A DNA stretch of 64,000 bases from positions 1,621,501 through 1,685,500 of the forward strand of contig BSQZ01000102.1 of the NCBI GenBank assembly GCA_033239005.1, written 5' to 3'. The DNA comes from Lamellibrachia satsuma. Its lineage: Eukaryota > Annelida > Polychaeta > Sabellida > Siboglinidae. The translations under genes and the position numbers were made by a program. The notes beneath the pieces are model-generated. The model made no database searches, was not told where the DNA came from, and saw only the letters and a list, made by a program, of their open reading frames with translations. This document shows positions 1 through 9,812 of the stretch, piece after piece. Numbering within the stretch: the first letter of the stretch is position 1; every line of letters starts with the position of its first letter.

Positions 1-849
1 GTTGACAGGATTGTACATCATTCTCTACACTGATTACTGGTGTTCCATGTCACAGTGATACAGAAAGCGTTGACAGGATTGTACATCATTCTCTACACTG
101 ATTACTGGTGGTCCGTGCCACAGTGATACAGAAAGCGTTGACAGGATTGTACATCATTCTCTACACTGATTACTGGTGTTCCGTGTCACAGTGATACAGA
201 AAGTGTTGACAGGATTGTACATCATTCTCTACACTGATTACTGGTGTTCCGTGTCACAGTGATACAGAAAGTGTTGACAGGATTGTACATCATTCTCTAC
301 ACTGATTACTGGTGGTCCGTGCCACAGTGATACAGAAAGTGTTGACAGGATTGTACATCATTCTCTACACTGATTACTGGTGTTCTGTGTCACAGTGATA
401 CAGAAAGTGTTGACAGGATTGTACATCATTCTCTACACTGATTACTGGTGTTTCGTGTCACAGTGATACAGAAAGTGGTGACAGGATTGTACATCATTCT
501 CGACACTGATTACTGGTGTTCCGTGTCACAGTTATACAGAAAGTGTTGACAGGATTGTACAACATTCTCTACACTGATTACTGGTGTTCCGTGTCACAGT
601 GATACAGAAAGTGTTGACAGGATTGTACAACATTCTCTACAATGATTACTGGTGTTCCGTGCCACAGTGATACAGAAAGTATTGACATGATTGTACATCA
701 TTCTCTACACTGATCACTGGTGTTCCGTGCCACAGTGATACAGAAAGTGTTGACAGGATTGTACATCATTCTCTACACTGATTACTGGTGTTCCGTGCCA
801 CAGTGATACAAAAAGTGTTGACAGGATTGTCCATTCTCTACAGAGATTT
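1..849. repeat. 68-bp minisatellite, about 12 copies
   Basis: Units begin at 1, 69, 137, 205 and so on, each opening with gttgacaggattgtacatca and closing with cacagtgatacagaaag. Copies differ by single substitutions, for example ttccgtgtc against gtccgtgcc. The array ends about 12 bp before the gypsy-1 LTR start. The stretch acagaaagt...ctctacattg...tttactg in the 3' LTR region of gypsy-1 (about 5712-5745) loosely resembles part of the unit, so an LTR origin is possible but not shown. Short ORFs over the array are periodic artefacts. Confidence 0.95.
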
Positions 850-860
850 ATGTTCATCCA

Positions 861-922
861 TGTCGTGTAGTGAAACTCGTATATACAGATGATCGTAAAC
901 TCCGGTCTGCACGGTAACAAAA
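861..922 (+). repeat. gypsy-1 5' LTR fragment
   Basis: This stretch matches 5652-5712 at about 90% by eye (shared tgatcgtaaactccggtctg) and starts with the canonical TG. Similarity stops abruptly near 923, after which the two flanks are unrelated. This indicates a truncated or replaced 5' LTR. No primer-binding site could be identified after it. Confidence 0.75.
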
Positions 923-1077
923 CCAGGGGTTCAGAGAATAGAAATAAAATGGTAAACATTGAAATATTAAATTCAGAAATGGAATGGTTGTCCATCTGAG
1001 TAAATCTGACCAAACCAAAGAACAAACATTGGCGATGGGGTAAAGTACATAGAGTACGAATTGTTAGCGAAAGCGCA

Positions 1078-1650
1078 ATGGATGAAAAAAAAAATGTAAT
1101 ACCGACATTTAACCCATTTCACGATGTCAGCGCTGGCTAAATAGTTTTGAACTATTTGCTGATGGCAAAGGTTTAATCTGCGATGAACCAATTAAGGGCG
1201 TAAATGAGGATGGACGTCGACGCGATAGAAAAATGCAGCAGCGTAGAAGAGCGTTATTGCTAGACCAAGCAGGCGCTGACGTTCAAGATATCTTCGCTAC
1301 ACTCGCTAACACTGGTCAACTCTATGATTCTGCGGCAGCTATCGCAGCACTGAATGCATATTTCGTTCCCCAAGTTAATTCGGCATTTGCACGTCAAACG
1401 TTCCATCAGATCGAACAAAGACCAGGAGAAACTGTACAACAGTTTGCGACATGGTTACGTTGGACAGCCAAAGCCTGTGAGTACGGTGATGACCTGGAAA
1501 ATCAAATGAGAGACGCTCTACTAAATAAATGCGCATCGTGTATGTCAAACGGAAGTTGCTCGAAGAAGGACATGGCTTAACGCTCGCCAGAACATTGCAA
1601 ATTGCACAACAATGCGAGAATGTAGTCACAGCTATCAGCTATGTCACTAA
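1078..1650 (+). pseudogene. gypsy-1 gag capsid remnant
   Basis: An ATG at 1078 opens a short frame that a frameshift near 1137 breaks. The capsid-like frame then continues through the 115-codon open stretch 1233-1580 and beyond it in another frame. Visible family features are the N-terminal WLNSFELFADGKGL pattern, RRRALLLDQAGADVQDIF, and FHQIEQRPGETVQQFATWLR, which is the typical Gag motif of K02A2.6-like gypsy elements. Gag forms the retrotransposon particle. At least two frameshifts are present, so no intact product is expected. Confidence 0.75.
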
Positions 1651-1653
1651 AAA

Positions 1654-1977
1654 ATGATGGAGGTGAAAGTGTCAATAGTGTCACGGGAAAACACAGCCTG
1701 GGACAAAGTAGAAAAGAGACACACTGGAAGGAAAAGAGACACCACCTGTTACAGGTGCAGCAACACGGGACATTTTGTTTGTAATTCCAAATGCCCAGCC
1801 AAAGGCCAACCATGCCATAACTGTGGGGGAAAAGACCACTTCGCAACCGTGTGTCGCACTAAAAAGAGGAGTGTCAACCTTGTAGACGACGATACAAGTA
1901 ACGATCCAGATTACGCGTCCTGTCTGGAAAGCGGCAGTGAAAATGACTCCAACATGCTACAAGTGGAAATGTGATGT
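1654..1977 (+). pseudogene. gypsy-1 nucleocapsid with two CCHC zinc knuckles
   Basis: The 106-codon frame carries CYRCSNTGHFVCNSKC and then CHNCGGKDHFATVC, the paired zinc knuckles that bind RNA in Gag. The second matches C-X2-C-X4-H-X4-C exactly. The first has C-X2-C-X4-H-X5-C spacing. An acidic tail (residues about 75-106) follows. The frame is separated from the capsid part by stops, so it is a fragment of the gag-pol reading frame and not an independent gene. Confidence 0.8.
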
Positions 1978-2315
1978 TGAGAATGCTTGTCGACTCCAGC
2001 GCCACAAGTAACATTGTTGACTCCGGCACCACGAGTAACATTGTTGACTCTGGCGCCACGACTAACATTGTTGACGAGGGGACGTAGGAGACACTAAAAA
2101 AGCAAAAGGTGAAATGTGAATCTCGTGTAGCCATAGATGGAAAGAAGCTGTACGCCTATGCATCAGACAAACCTCTACAAGTAAAAGGCAGCTTTACCAG
2201 CAAGGTAAAAGCTGGCAAACAGTCAGAGGAGGCAGAGTTCCTAGTTGTCAGAGGTAGATGCATTCCACTGCTTGGAAGAAAGACGGCCATGCAGTTGCAG
2301 GGCATAATTTTTTAG
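1978..2315 (+). pseudogene. gypsy-1 aspartic protease remnant with repeated active site
   Basis: Directly after the nucleocapsid the frame reads three successive variants of V-D-S-(S/G)-(A/T)-T-(S/T)-N-I, at about 1988-2075. The last is DSGATTNIVDEGT, the catalytic loop of retroviral-type aspartic proteases. A TAG follows, then the C-terminal half as an open frame 2109-2315 ending in a PLLGRKTAMQLQG-like segment that normally links protease to RT. The protease would cleave the polyprotein. The repeated loop and the stop show it is inactive. Confidence 0.7.
1986..2078. repeat. 27-bp triplication of the protease catalytic loop
   Basis: Three near-identical 27-bp units (ttgttgactccggcaccacg and variants) lie head to tail. 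Because 27 is divisible by three, each unit re-encodes VDSG-type residues in the same frame. An intact protease has one such loop. Confidence 0.8.
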
Positions 2316-3177
2316 GGGAGTGATCACCGCACGGTTTATAAAGAAGTTATCATATCAATGGACCAGCGTCAATGTGTATTATCTTTAAATGTCACATACT
2401 GTTGAGTGTCGAACTGAATAAAACACAGGTATACATGTACAGTTATGGAATAGATAAGGAATCAACAATATTTCGTTGCGATCTGATTGACCAACTAGGC
2501 TGTAATGGAAATCGAAAATAATAACCTGGATCTGAGCTACCGAACACGCTTATGAGTTGACAAGGAGTGTAAAAGTTGATTAAATATTGAAAACAACAAG
2601 TTTAATAATTGTTCCACTTCGTCTTTCAACCGCTCTGAACACATAAATTCACGAGTTTCAGTTGTGCAGTTGGCATTATGATGCAATGGAAGTATGCCAT
2701 TTCACCCCCGTTTATATTGGTGTTCCCTACTAAGCTGCATTTATGACTATACATTTGATTCTTATGCGTGGCGTATTTGTGAATCTCAATTGCAATTTTC
2801 AAACCGCCTTAGCAAAGTCGCACACCAGTGGCAGTGCCGCATCGTGGTCACTGCCACGGGGCACGGACACAGCAAACTGCTACTGCACTGGACTTGCCTA
2901 CGCTATGCCTATGGTGATCGATGACATGTTGCAATTCAAAACTGTTTCACCAATTGCAATGAATGGGGTTTACTAAAGCAAGTATTTATTTCATTGTACA
3001 AAAGTCATAGTGCCAACAAGTACCAATTAAAATTTCATGGCGATAACGACAGAATCCGAATGGGAAATGGTGGCGCCACCACACGGAAAAAACAACAACT
3101 AACAAATCGCTTGCCTAAATTAATTTGGCATATTTAGGCAAGCGATTTATCGCTCGCCTGTTGTTTTCAAACGTGAA
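2310..3177. mobile_element. Unclassified ~870-bp insertion between gypsy-1 protease and RT
   Basis: gypsy-1 coding sequence is recognisable to about 2306 and resumes at about 3178. The edges repeat a similar motif: gccatgcagttg at 2287 and gccttgcagctg at 3178, which could be a diverged target duplication of about 12 bp. The insert has no recognisable protein. ORFs at 2694-2976 overlap in two frames and look spurious. A strong hairpin (3104-3148) lies about 30 bp from the right edge, as in some foldback or MITE ends. The class is unknown. Confidence 0.5.
3104..3148. repeat. Perfect 17-bp inverted repeat hairpin
   Basis: The arms aaatcgcttgcctaaat (3104-3120) and atttaggcaagcgattt (3132-3148) are perfect reverse complements around an 11-nt loop. 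An outer stem (aaaacaacaac near 3088-3098 with gttgtttt at 3160-3167) extends the foldback. Confidence 0.85.
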
Positions 3178-4600
3178 GCCTTGCAGCTGGGGGAGTTGAA
3201 GATTGGTGTTGGCATCGCGGCTGTGTCAGACATCGCGAGTGACTTAAAGCTCCAATATCCAGAGGTGTTTGAGGGATTCGAAAAGTTGACGAGCAGGCAG
3301 ATCACTCTACACATCAATCTTCAACCCGTGATGCATTCCACTCAACCCGAGGAACAAGGTTGATGAGAAAACCAAAGAGTTAGTTGAACATGCCATCATC
3401 GAGGAAGTTGACGGCCCCATGCCATGGGTGAATCCTGTAGTCGTTGTGCCAAAATCGAACGGCAGTGACATTCGCTTGTATATCGACATGAGAAGGGCCA
3501 ATTAGGTATCCCATACCGACAGTAGATGAACTATTGCAGAACATGAACGGATCAAAGGTGTTCAGCAAAACTGATCTCAAGTATCATCAGCTGGAACTGT
3601 CGCAAGAGAGCAGAGGCATCACAACATTTGCCACTCACTCTGGGTTATACAGGTAAAAACGATTGCAGTTCAGCGTGTCATTTGCTAGTGAGCAATATCA
3701 GCAGGAGATAGCAGCCGCACTTGCTGGTATTGAGGGTGTTGAGAATATCAGCGATGACATCGTCATTCATGGACCAGATCAAGAGACGCACGATCAACGA
3801 CTACACGCTGTCATGCAGAGACTGAGAAGATGTGGACGAACAGTTAATGCAGCCAAGTGACAGTTTAATCTGGACCAGATCGTGTTCATGGGAATACTAC
3901 TGTCGCAGAACAGAAACGGCCTGACAGAAGATCGAGTCAAAGCCGTGTTGGAAACACGGGACCAGAAAATGCATCAGAGACACACAGTTTCCTTGGACTC
4001 GTATGCTACAGCAGCAGGTTCATCCCAGTTCTCAACAGTGTCGGAACCACTGAGGAGACTAACCAAAAAGAATGAATCATTTCTGTTTGGATAGGAACAA
4101 AAACGTGCTTTCAAACTACTCAAGGAGAGCATTGCAGGGGCGATAACACTGGCGTATTTCGACAAAAACTGCGTCTACTGAAGTTATCGCAGATGCAGGC
4201 CCAGTTGGACTTGGTGTGGTCCTCGTTCAAAAACATGGTGACAGTCTGGTATCAATATGCTATGCAAGTAGACGACTAACTGGATGCGAACAAAGATACT
4301 CACAGACGGAAAAGGAAGCATTAGCGTTAGTCTAGGGATTGCGAAACATTTCATGCCTACGTCTATGGTATGAGATTTTACCTTGTCACAAGACTGCGGC
4401 TTCAACCTTATGATTTGCATGTCCCTGGTCCACAGAATATTGCTGATCCTTTGTCTCGTCTGGTTGACAGCAAAATTGGGCCAACAGACAATGCGCATGG
4501 AGCTGATGATTACGTGCGGTTAGCTGCATTTAGTGCGATGCCCAGGGCAATGTCCACGCGTGAAGTAGAGAAGGCTTCTGCAAACGATGAGGAGCTACAA
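3178..4600 (+). pseudogene. gypsy-1 reverse transcriptase and RNase H remnant
   Basis: Three frames together give a gypsy RT. The connection segment is LKIGVGIAAVSDIASDLKL, followed by HAIIEEVDGPMPWVNPVVVV, then VPTVDELLQNMNGSKVFSKTDLK, then the catalytic motif ISDDIVIHG near 3750, where SDD replaces YXDD as in many K02A2.6-like elements. RNase H starts near 4180 (ADAGPVGLGVVLVQ) with YSQTEKEALALV, and LRLQPYDLHVPGPQNIADPLSR follows. RT and RNase H would copy element RNA. In-frame stops and at least four frameshifts inactivate the region. Confidence 0.85.
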
Positions 4601-4605
4601 AATGT

Positions 4606-5510
4606 GTGAGATGCCAAAAGAACTATCTGTTAGTTGTCAGTTGGTTCTGCATGGTACGTGGTATCGTGTTGCCAGCCAAACTGAAGCCAGCAGCTCTAGC
4701 ACTTGCACATGAAGGTCACCTGGGTGTCGTTGGGACTAAGACCATGCTACGCAGCAAAAAATGGATGTCAGTTGGTGGCGAGGCCAGATTCAGGCCATTT
4801 GCTGCTGATGGTAGTATGCTACTACAAATTTGATGTTCTGCAAGCTACTACAGCAGAGAAGGTGACTGACAGCCTTGACCAGATCTTCAGCTGATATGGT
4901 TTGCCAGTTACCATAAAATCTGACGACGGTCCACAATTAAAATCAAAAGAGTTTGAGGCATACTGCGTTGAAAACTACATCACACATCTGAAAGTAACTG
5001 CAAAGTGGGCACAGGCAAATGGTGAAGTTGAGCACCAAAATGCTTCACTGCTAAAACACATCAGGATTAACCAAGCTGAGGGGAAACCATGGAGGAAGGA
5101 GCTGCAGAAGTATCTAACACAGGACTGAAGTCTGCCACACAACACAACTGGTTGAACACCAGCTGAGCTACTGTACAATCGCAAGCCTCAAGGCAAGCTG
5201 CCCGACCTTGGATCCAGTTGGATCACGACCTTGGATCACTGTTGACAGCAAAACTGGGATCGAGGCTGATGATGGGGCCCAGTATTCCTGGAACACTAGT
5301 CACGTGTGAAAGTTCCTGGAACCTGAGAGTGAGAAGTCTGCAGCAATCCCAGAGCGACAGAAGCGTCGACCGACCCAAGTCACAGAGGCTCCGAAGACAC
5401 CGATGAAGCAAATCGTGTCTCCAAGATGCCAGCGAGAGTGGCATATGTGGGTAGACAATTCCTTGAATACAGACTGTGCCATGCATCAACACGAACTGTG
5501 CTACGTTCCA
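4606..5510 (+). pseudogene. gypsy-1 integrase remnant
   Basis: The HHCC-type start is seen as LAHEGHLGVVGTKTMLRSK (4690-4760). The second half of the catalytic core follows at 4860-5128 (LPVTIKSDDGPQLKSKEF, then a region where NGEVE supplies the final Glu). The part between, including the first catalytic Asp and the CXXC pair, is deleted near 4790-4830. A C-terminal tail continues to about 5510 in other frames. Integrase would insert the cDNA; this copy is dead. Confidence 0.78.
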
Positions 5511-5539
5511 ACACGAACGCTTTGAGTGTCCTCATCAAG

Positions 5540-5712
5540 TTAATATAGTTAGACGTTTTGTTGACATAGTTAGATATTTTGTTGACATAGTTAGATGCTT
5601 CGTTTAATATAGTTACATGTCTTTTTAGATGTAATCTAAGAAAAGGAGGGATGTCGTGTAGTGAAACTCGTGTGTACGGATGATCGTAAACTCCGGTCTG
5701 TACGGTAACGGA
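5540..5712 (+). promoter_or_regulatory. gypsy-1 3' untranslated repeats, polypurine tract and 3' LTR start
   Basis: Four short repeats of a ttgacatagttagat type lie at 5540-5615. The polypurine tract aaaaggaggga (5641-5651) primes plus-strand DNA in LTR elements and directly abuts the LTR start TGTCGTG at 5652. This position supports calling 5652 the first LTR base. Confidence 0.75.
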
Positions 5713-5817
5713 ACAGAAAGTTCTTTCTCTACATTGTTTACTGTTGGACTGTTGCTAAACAGCTAGTTACTGGTTTCCTATCTGACTGTATGTAGAGTAC
5801 ATTGCAGTTGACACCAG

Positions 5818-5960
5818 GTGATGATCATTACTGTCGTCTCGTTAAAATTCTCCATGATGATGTGCGAAGCAAATTAAGAGAACTGTTTTGATGAGCTTTC
5901 CAGGAAAGGCTCAGGGTTCAACCTCAGGAAAATTTTTCATGGCAATGGTTCCAAAGACAA
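5818..5960 (+). pseudogene. Isolated exon remnant, unrecognised protein
   Basis: An acceptor-like tacattgcag precedes 5818 and a donor-like gtaaag follows 5960. The frame reads LTPGDDHYCRLVKILHDDVR and continues to LRELF, then meets TGA. Shifting one base gives a further coherent stretch DELSRKGSGFNLRKIFHGNG up to the donor. This looks like one 143-bp exon carrying a single-base frameshift. The short Leu/Arg-rich helix is vaguely like HEPN domains of DZIP3-type proteins, which would suit the coiled-coil exons downstream, but that link is a guess. Confidence 0.35.
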
Positions 5961-6209
5961 GTAAAGCTCGGCGCACACCAGCGGATCGGCCGCACGGCGC
6001 CAGCTCATGACACGTTTTTGCGGCTGATCTACTCGTGTGCGGGTGATCTAGCTCAGCAGTTGGCCTCGCGAGCCGGGGGAAAGATTATCCGTCGTGTTTG
6101 ATATTATCGTAGGCGCGATTCTCTCGTGTGCGGGCAACATGAGCTGTTAGCTCAGCTGCGAAAATAATCTAGTCAATGATATAACGTAGCACGGTCACGC
6201 CGTAAAAAT
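5961..6209 (+). promoter_or_regulatory. CpG-rich upstream region of the MADF gene
   Basis: This stretch is GC- and CpG-rich compared with its AT-rich surroundings (for example gcggatcggccgcacggcgc). It has two copies of ctcgtgtgcggg, at about 6032 and 6123. It directly precedes the MADF start codon, so it may hold its promoter and 5' UTR. It could also be the end of a transposon carrying that gene, but no matching inverted end was found downstream. Confidence 0.35.
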
Positions 6210-6801
6210 ATGGCAGCGACCAACGTGTTTCTGTGCGAGTCAATTGCAGAGGATAAACTTGTGGAGATCTGGGGAGACTATCCATGCCTGTACGACGTAA
6301 GATCCGAGACCTTCAGGAATAGGGATCTGGGAGAGCAGGCGATGCAGCATATTGCTGAAGAAATCGGGGAAAGTAGTAAGTATTTATGAACTGAAATCTG
6401 TAGTGAGTGGTATTTTTTTTAAGACAAGTTTATCTTGATTCCAACTGGATCAGGACCTGATTTTATTTGACAGGGAAGGTACTCCAAAAAATTTCATTTT
6501 CATATACATTGAACACGACTGCCAAAGGCCCTATGAATACGAGTTATTCGCGATATAGCTTACTATTTAATAAATCCTACAGTTGATCTATTCCATGGAA
6601 TTATGTTTGTATAGAGCCCTGGTTCAAAATGTTGATGTTTTAATTCTGAATAACTGACTGCCTGTAACTAGTAAAATGGAGAAATACAAATATTTATTAT
6701 CTCCTTTTTTAGGTGATTGGGTGAAGAAAAAAATTTGCCAGCTACAGAACAGTTATGGAAAGGCGATGAAGATGGCTGCTAGTGGCAGTGCTCGCAAGTA
6801 G
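6210..6801 (+). CDS. MADF-domain (Adf1/PIF-associated type) protein, two exons, stop-truncated
   Basis: Exon 1 runs 6210-6375 and exon 2 runs 6713-6801, separated by a GTAAGT...TTTTTTAG intron in phase 1. The spliced frame begins MAATNVFLCESIAEDKL and includes WGDYPCLYDVRSETFRNRDL, then AMQHIAEEIGES and SDWVKKKICQLQNSYGKAM. This is the tryptophan-spaced three-helix MADF DNA-binding fold found in Adf-1-like regulators and in accessory proteins of PIF/Harbinger transposons. A TAG stops the frame at 6799. The same frame then stays open and coherent for about 35 codons (KRTAWLTERLQFLAPFVGG), which suggests a recent nonsense mutation. AATAAA lies near 6926. Confidence 0.6.
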
Positions 6802-7112
6802 ATAACAAAAAGAACAGCGTGGCTGACGGAGCGATTACAGTTTCTGGCGCCTTTTGTGGGAGGAAGAGACCCTGTCTGCAATCTGAATGTTGTACGTGTA
6901 GATACAAATTTGTTTTAATAGATATGAAATAAATCAAGTCAATGTATGTAAGAATAGGTAACATTTATTAGGGTTAAGGAACAGACCGGGTCGCTTTAAA
7001 GAGAGACCACATGGTCCTGCCATGGAACTGCTCCAGACTCGGACAGTAAGAATTTCGTCAGCGTGATTCGTTGTTCCTTTGAGAGAGGCACGAACATATT
7101 CGTCGTCGTTAT

Positions 7113-7553
7113 ATGGAAATACCACCGCCGTATAGTGACGAATTGTGTGCAAACTACGAGACGTGTGGCTGGTCAGAAAACAAAAGAGAACAGGCACGCA
7201 ATAGACACGTGGTATCGTTAGATACGCCACCAACAGGAGACCACCGATTCGCACCACAATTACCACCACCACCACATCTGCAACAACATCTCATACCACC
7301 ACCATCGTTACCGCCGCTGCGATGGGGACCAGGCGAACGGTTTGAGTGTAGGAGGTATAATGTGTTTGAGCGCGAACCCTTTTATCGAATTGAGTGGCAG
7401 TTACCACCCGACGAAAGACTTTGTCACCCGGATGATATCTGGCGTCATGGACTGTTCTTTGACTATCCACAACCGATACAAGAGAAGCATGAAATGGAGC
7501 GCCGATACAACTACGAACACCCATGGAGAGCGGCATACGAAGAGTGTATATGA
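7113..7553 (+). CDS. Hypothetical proline-rich ORF, 146 codons
   Basis: The frame opens 13 codons before the chosen ATG and is the longest non-repeat ORF in 5.7-9.2 kb. It is rich in Pro, Arg and Tyr, with runs such as LPPPPHLQQHLIPPPSLPPL in the middle and aromatic-acidic sequence after. No domain is recognised. It lies 300 bp after the MADF gene on the same strand and could be a downstream exon of it or of the same mobile unit. A 123-codon antisense ORF overlaps its 3' part, so chance is not excluded. Confidence 0.25.
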   Translation: MEIPPPYSDELCANYETCGWSENKREQARNRHVVSLDTPPTGDHRFAPQLPPPPHLQQHLIPPPSLPPLRWGPGERFECRRYNVFEREPFYRIEWQLPPDERLCHPDDIWRHGLFFDYPQPIQEKHEMERRYNYEHPWRAAYEECI

Positions 7554-7689
7554 ACAATGTAAACGATCGAACAAAATCACGCAAACATGATTGCATATGC
7601 AAAAAGATACTAAAAACAAAAAAAAAAAACATTACATGGTAGACATAGAATGTAGAGGACACTAATATAACTACTAGATTACTACTATC

Positions 7690-8007
7690 TTTGCTAACAT
7701 GATTGTTATTGTAACTATGGTTGCTGTTATGAGCGCAACTACTATCATGTATATAATTGTGAATGTGATTGCAAATATGCTCACTATTATAAGTTGTAGC
7801 ACGATTGTTATTATGATTGTAAACATGATCACTAAGAAGATGGTTAATAAGATTGTTATTATGATTGGTATTATAATTATTAGTATGATCGTTTATACAA
7901 TTTATAATATTATTGCTACCGCGATGACTACGACTATGATTATCACAACAGTGTTATTGATATGTATACACATGTACTACGTTGGATACGAGAATGCATC
8001 CGAATAA
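7690..8007. repeat. Low-complexity attattatgattgt-type sequence
   Basis: The plus strand repeats short blocks of the ttattatgattgt kind with ACTAT variants. The 102-codon ORF here is almost only Ile, Met, Val and Thr, and is a by-product of this repetition. Confidence 0.6.
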
Positions 8008-8099
8008 AACCATACCAGTTTAACTCAGATTGTTGGTGTATAATATAGTAATACGGTATACGAACGTTATGTTGTAGAGCTCAACACGCGACACAACGA

Positions 8100-8880
8100 T
8101 AATACATCATCAACATGCAGTCAGATACTCCAGTTGCACCCACAAAACTCATGGAACATTATATGATGCGCCTGGCGTCGTATCAGCAGTTTCCATCACA
8201 ATGCCCATTATCAAGAATAAAAGCGGCGCACACAGGGTTTGGCGATCGTGATTTGATCTAATTTTTTTGTGGTATACGTATATTGAAATGGGAAGAAACA
8301 ATCGACCCACAGATGACGCATCAAAAGTTCTCACCACAGTGCCCCGCAGCATACGCCACAATACCAGTAAATGTACTATCGGATGACACGACATCATCAT
8401 CAACATCATCACCAGTGGTGAATCGTGAAATGTTCGAAGAAGCACAAGAGAGGAGCAACGAACCAGACGCACTAACGACATGTACGCAATACAATACACA
8501 CAGTAACAGCAGTGAATGACTTGGATGCGCCCGATGAGACCGACACGCGTGTTACGGGGGCTAATTGCGTGATGAACATTACTATGAGTGACAGCTGCGA
8601 TAGCGGGACAGATAATACAAACAGTCGACAAAAACCGCACTACTTATACTGGATTAGTAACACACGCATACGCAGTGAACGAGACGCCATGCGGCACATC
8701 GAACAGAATACGAACGTGCACGGACCGAGTATACGGGCGAGGGTGACACAAACACAGCAGCGATTAGAGACGAACAGAAGACGAAGCTAGCAAATGCAGG
8801 GCTGTTTTGTTTAGGTATTAAATTTATTATATTTGAATATGTTAATGTAATGTTATAAAATGTATATGTATAATTAAATA
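8100..8880 (+). other. Open, Asn/Thr/Asp-rich frames of unknown status
   Basis: Two consecutive plus-strand ORFs (8283-8519 and 8512-8790) overlap by 8 bases in different frames, and a shorter open stretch precedes them at 8115. Composition is hydrophilic (Thr, Asn, Asp, Ser, Arg). No domain is recognised. A 163-codon minus-strand ORF covers most of the first one. The region ends in AT-rich sequence with aataaa at about 8876. It may be the end of a decayed gene that begins with the ORF at 7113, or non-coding. 8880-9228 shows nothing recognisable. Confidence 0.2.
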
Positions 8881-9228
8881 AACCATACACCCCACTCATG
8901 TACACGTAATAATCATACTGTGTTTGTATATGTGCTACAGGAAATACTAGACACGTCTGCTGTTTTTATTGTGGCACAGAGACGGAGCTATTTGAACATG
9001 ATACGGATATCGCAGTGGTGGACCAACGCCACCTAAAATCATCTTGACGATTTCTGACTAATTAAAACAAATCTGGTGGAAATAAAGGGGGGATGCCTGG
9101 GCATCCGATGAAGACCCCCTGAATCTGCCCATGCCCTAGAATTTGGAAATCACTACATGAATAGGTAATATGTTTGTTCTAGTCATAATTTGATATATAC
9201 TACTGTACACAATGTTTCTTTGTTTCAG

Positions 9229-9270
9229 GAGACCTTCAAGCAACTAGAAAACAAGTTGAAGCTGTGGAAG
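9229..9270 (+). CDS. Coiled-coil gene, small exon
   Basis: A 42-bp exon lies between a strong acceptor (ttctttgtttcag) and donor (gtaagt). In the frame that stays open it encodes DLQATRKQVEAVE and ends in phase 1. The next exon at 9646 starts in the matching phase, giving a continuous coiled-coil reading. The start of the gene is not found. Confidence 0.5.
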
Positions 9271-9406
9271 GTAAGTTGGCATCATTCACTGTAGCTCTCT
9301 CGGACTGTGCTTTATGATAAGTTTTGTATGATAATGTGTTACTTCATCACCATAGTCTCCCAGATTCGCAGGGAGACTCATAGAAATCTATAAAATCTCC
9401 ATCCAA

Positions 9407-9454
9407 AATCCAGGAGATTTATTCTCCAATCCGGTAGAACAAATCTCCTGGATT
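9407..9454. repeat. 14-bp perfect inverted repeat in a MITE-like block
   Basis: aatccaggagattt (9407-9420) and aaatctcctggatt (9441-9454) are perfect reverse complements with a 20-nt loop. The block 9355-9500 is built of related GGAGA/TCTCC words and was copied to 11887-11999. A similar set of words occurs at 42655-42735. It may be the end of an undetermined DNA transposon. Confidence 0.55.
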
Positions 9455-9645
9455 TCTCATGATACCTAAACTATTTTTGTGTGGCCTAACAAAAGACCGT
9501 CACTCCCTGCCTGGTTTGATTGGCATACTGAACATTACACAACTGTATGAGTAGGGATTATTTGAACAGTGTGAAATGAAAATTGTGTTGACAATGCTTT
9601 CCGAGTGAAAATTAGTATAAGAAATAACACATGCATCTGTTTTAG

Positions 9646-9812
9646 TGCAAGGTCAAGATAATGCCAACCAAGTTCAACAACATGCCAATCAGCTAGAAGC
9701 TCATGACACTCGGCTGGAAGACCACGACACTCAACTAGAAGTCCATGACACTCGACTGACCATTCATGTCACTCAGCTGGAAGATCATGATCAGCAGCTG
9801 CAAGACATTAAG
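9646..9812 (+). CDS. Coiled-coil gene, heptad-like exon
   Basis: The acceptor tctgttttag and donor gtaagt bound a 167-bp exon entered in phase 1 and left in phase 0. It encodes VQGQDNANQVQQHANQLEAH and then a 7-residue repeat (HDTRLED, HDTQLEV, HDTRLTI, HVTQLED, HDQQLQD). This perfect heptad spacing with Leu at a fixed position predicts a parallel coiled coil. It joins in frame to the small exon upstream and, by phase, to the Gln-rich exon at 16080. The protein is not identified. Invertebrate DZIP3-like and NLR-like proteins carry similar coils, but this is inference. Confidence 0.6.

Larger units (their letters stand above)
861..5712 (+). mobile_element. gypsy-1: decayed Ty3/gypsy LTR retrotransposon
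   Basis: A roughly 62-bp sequence starting tgtcgtgtagtgaaactcg occurs at 861 and again at 5652. The second copy follows a purine-rich tract. Between them, in the order of a Ty3/gypsy element, lie gag, CCHC knuckles, an aspartic protease motif, RT, RNase H and integrase, all on the plus strand. Stops and frameshifts break every domain, an 870-bp insertion separates protease from RT, and the integrase core has an internal deletion. The element cannot make its proteins. The 5' LTR matches the 3' one for only about 62 bp, so it is truncated or rearranged. The 3' LTR may run past 5712, but its end cannot be fixed because no full partner exists. Confidence 0.88.

Noticed and set aside
1..849. Regularly spaced repeats that could suggest a CRISPR array
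   Set aside because: There are no unique spacers; the whole 68-bp unit repeats head to tail. The window is eukaryotic and no cas-like genes exist.
7699..8007. 102-codon ORF resembling a membrane protein (Ile/Met/Val-rich)
   Set aside because: Its hydrophobicity comes from repeated attattatgattgt-type DNA. No start context or homologous pattern.
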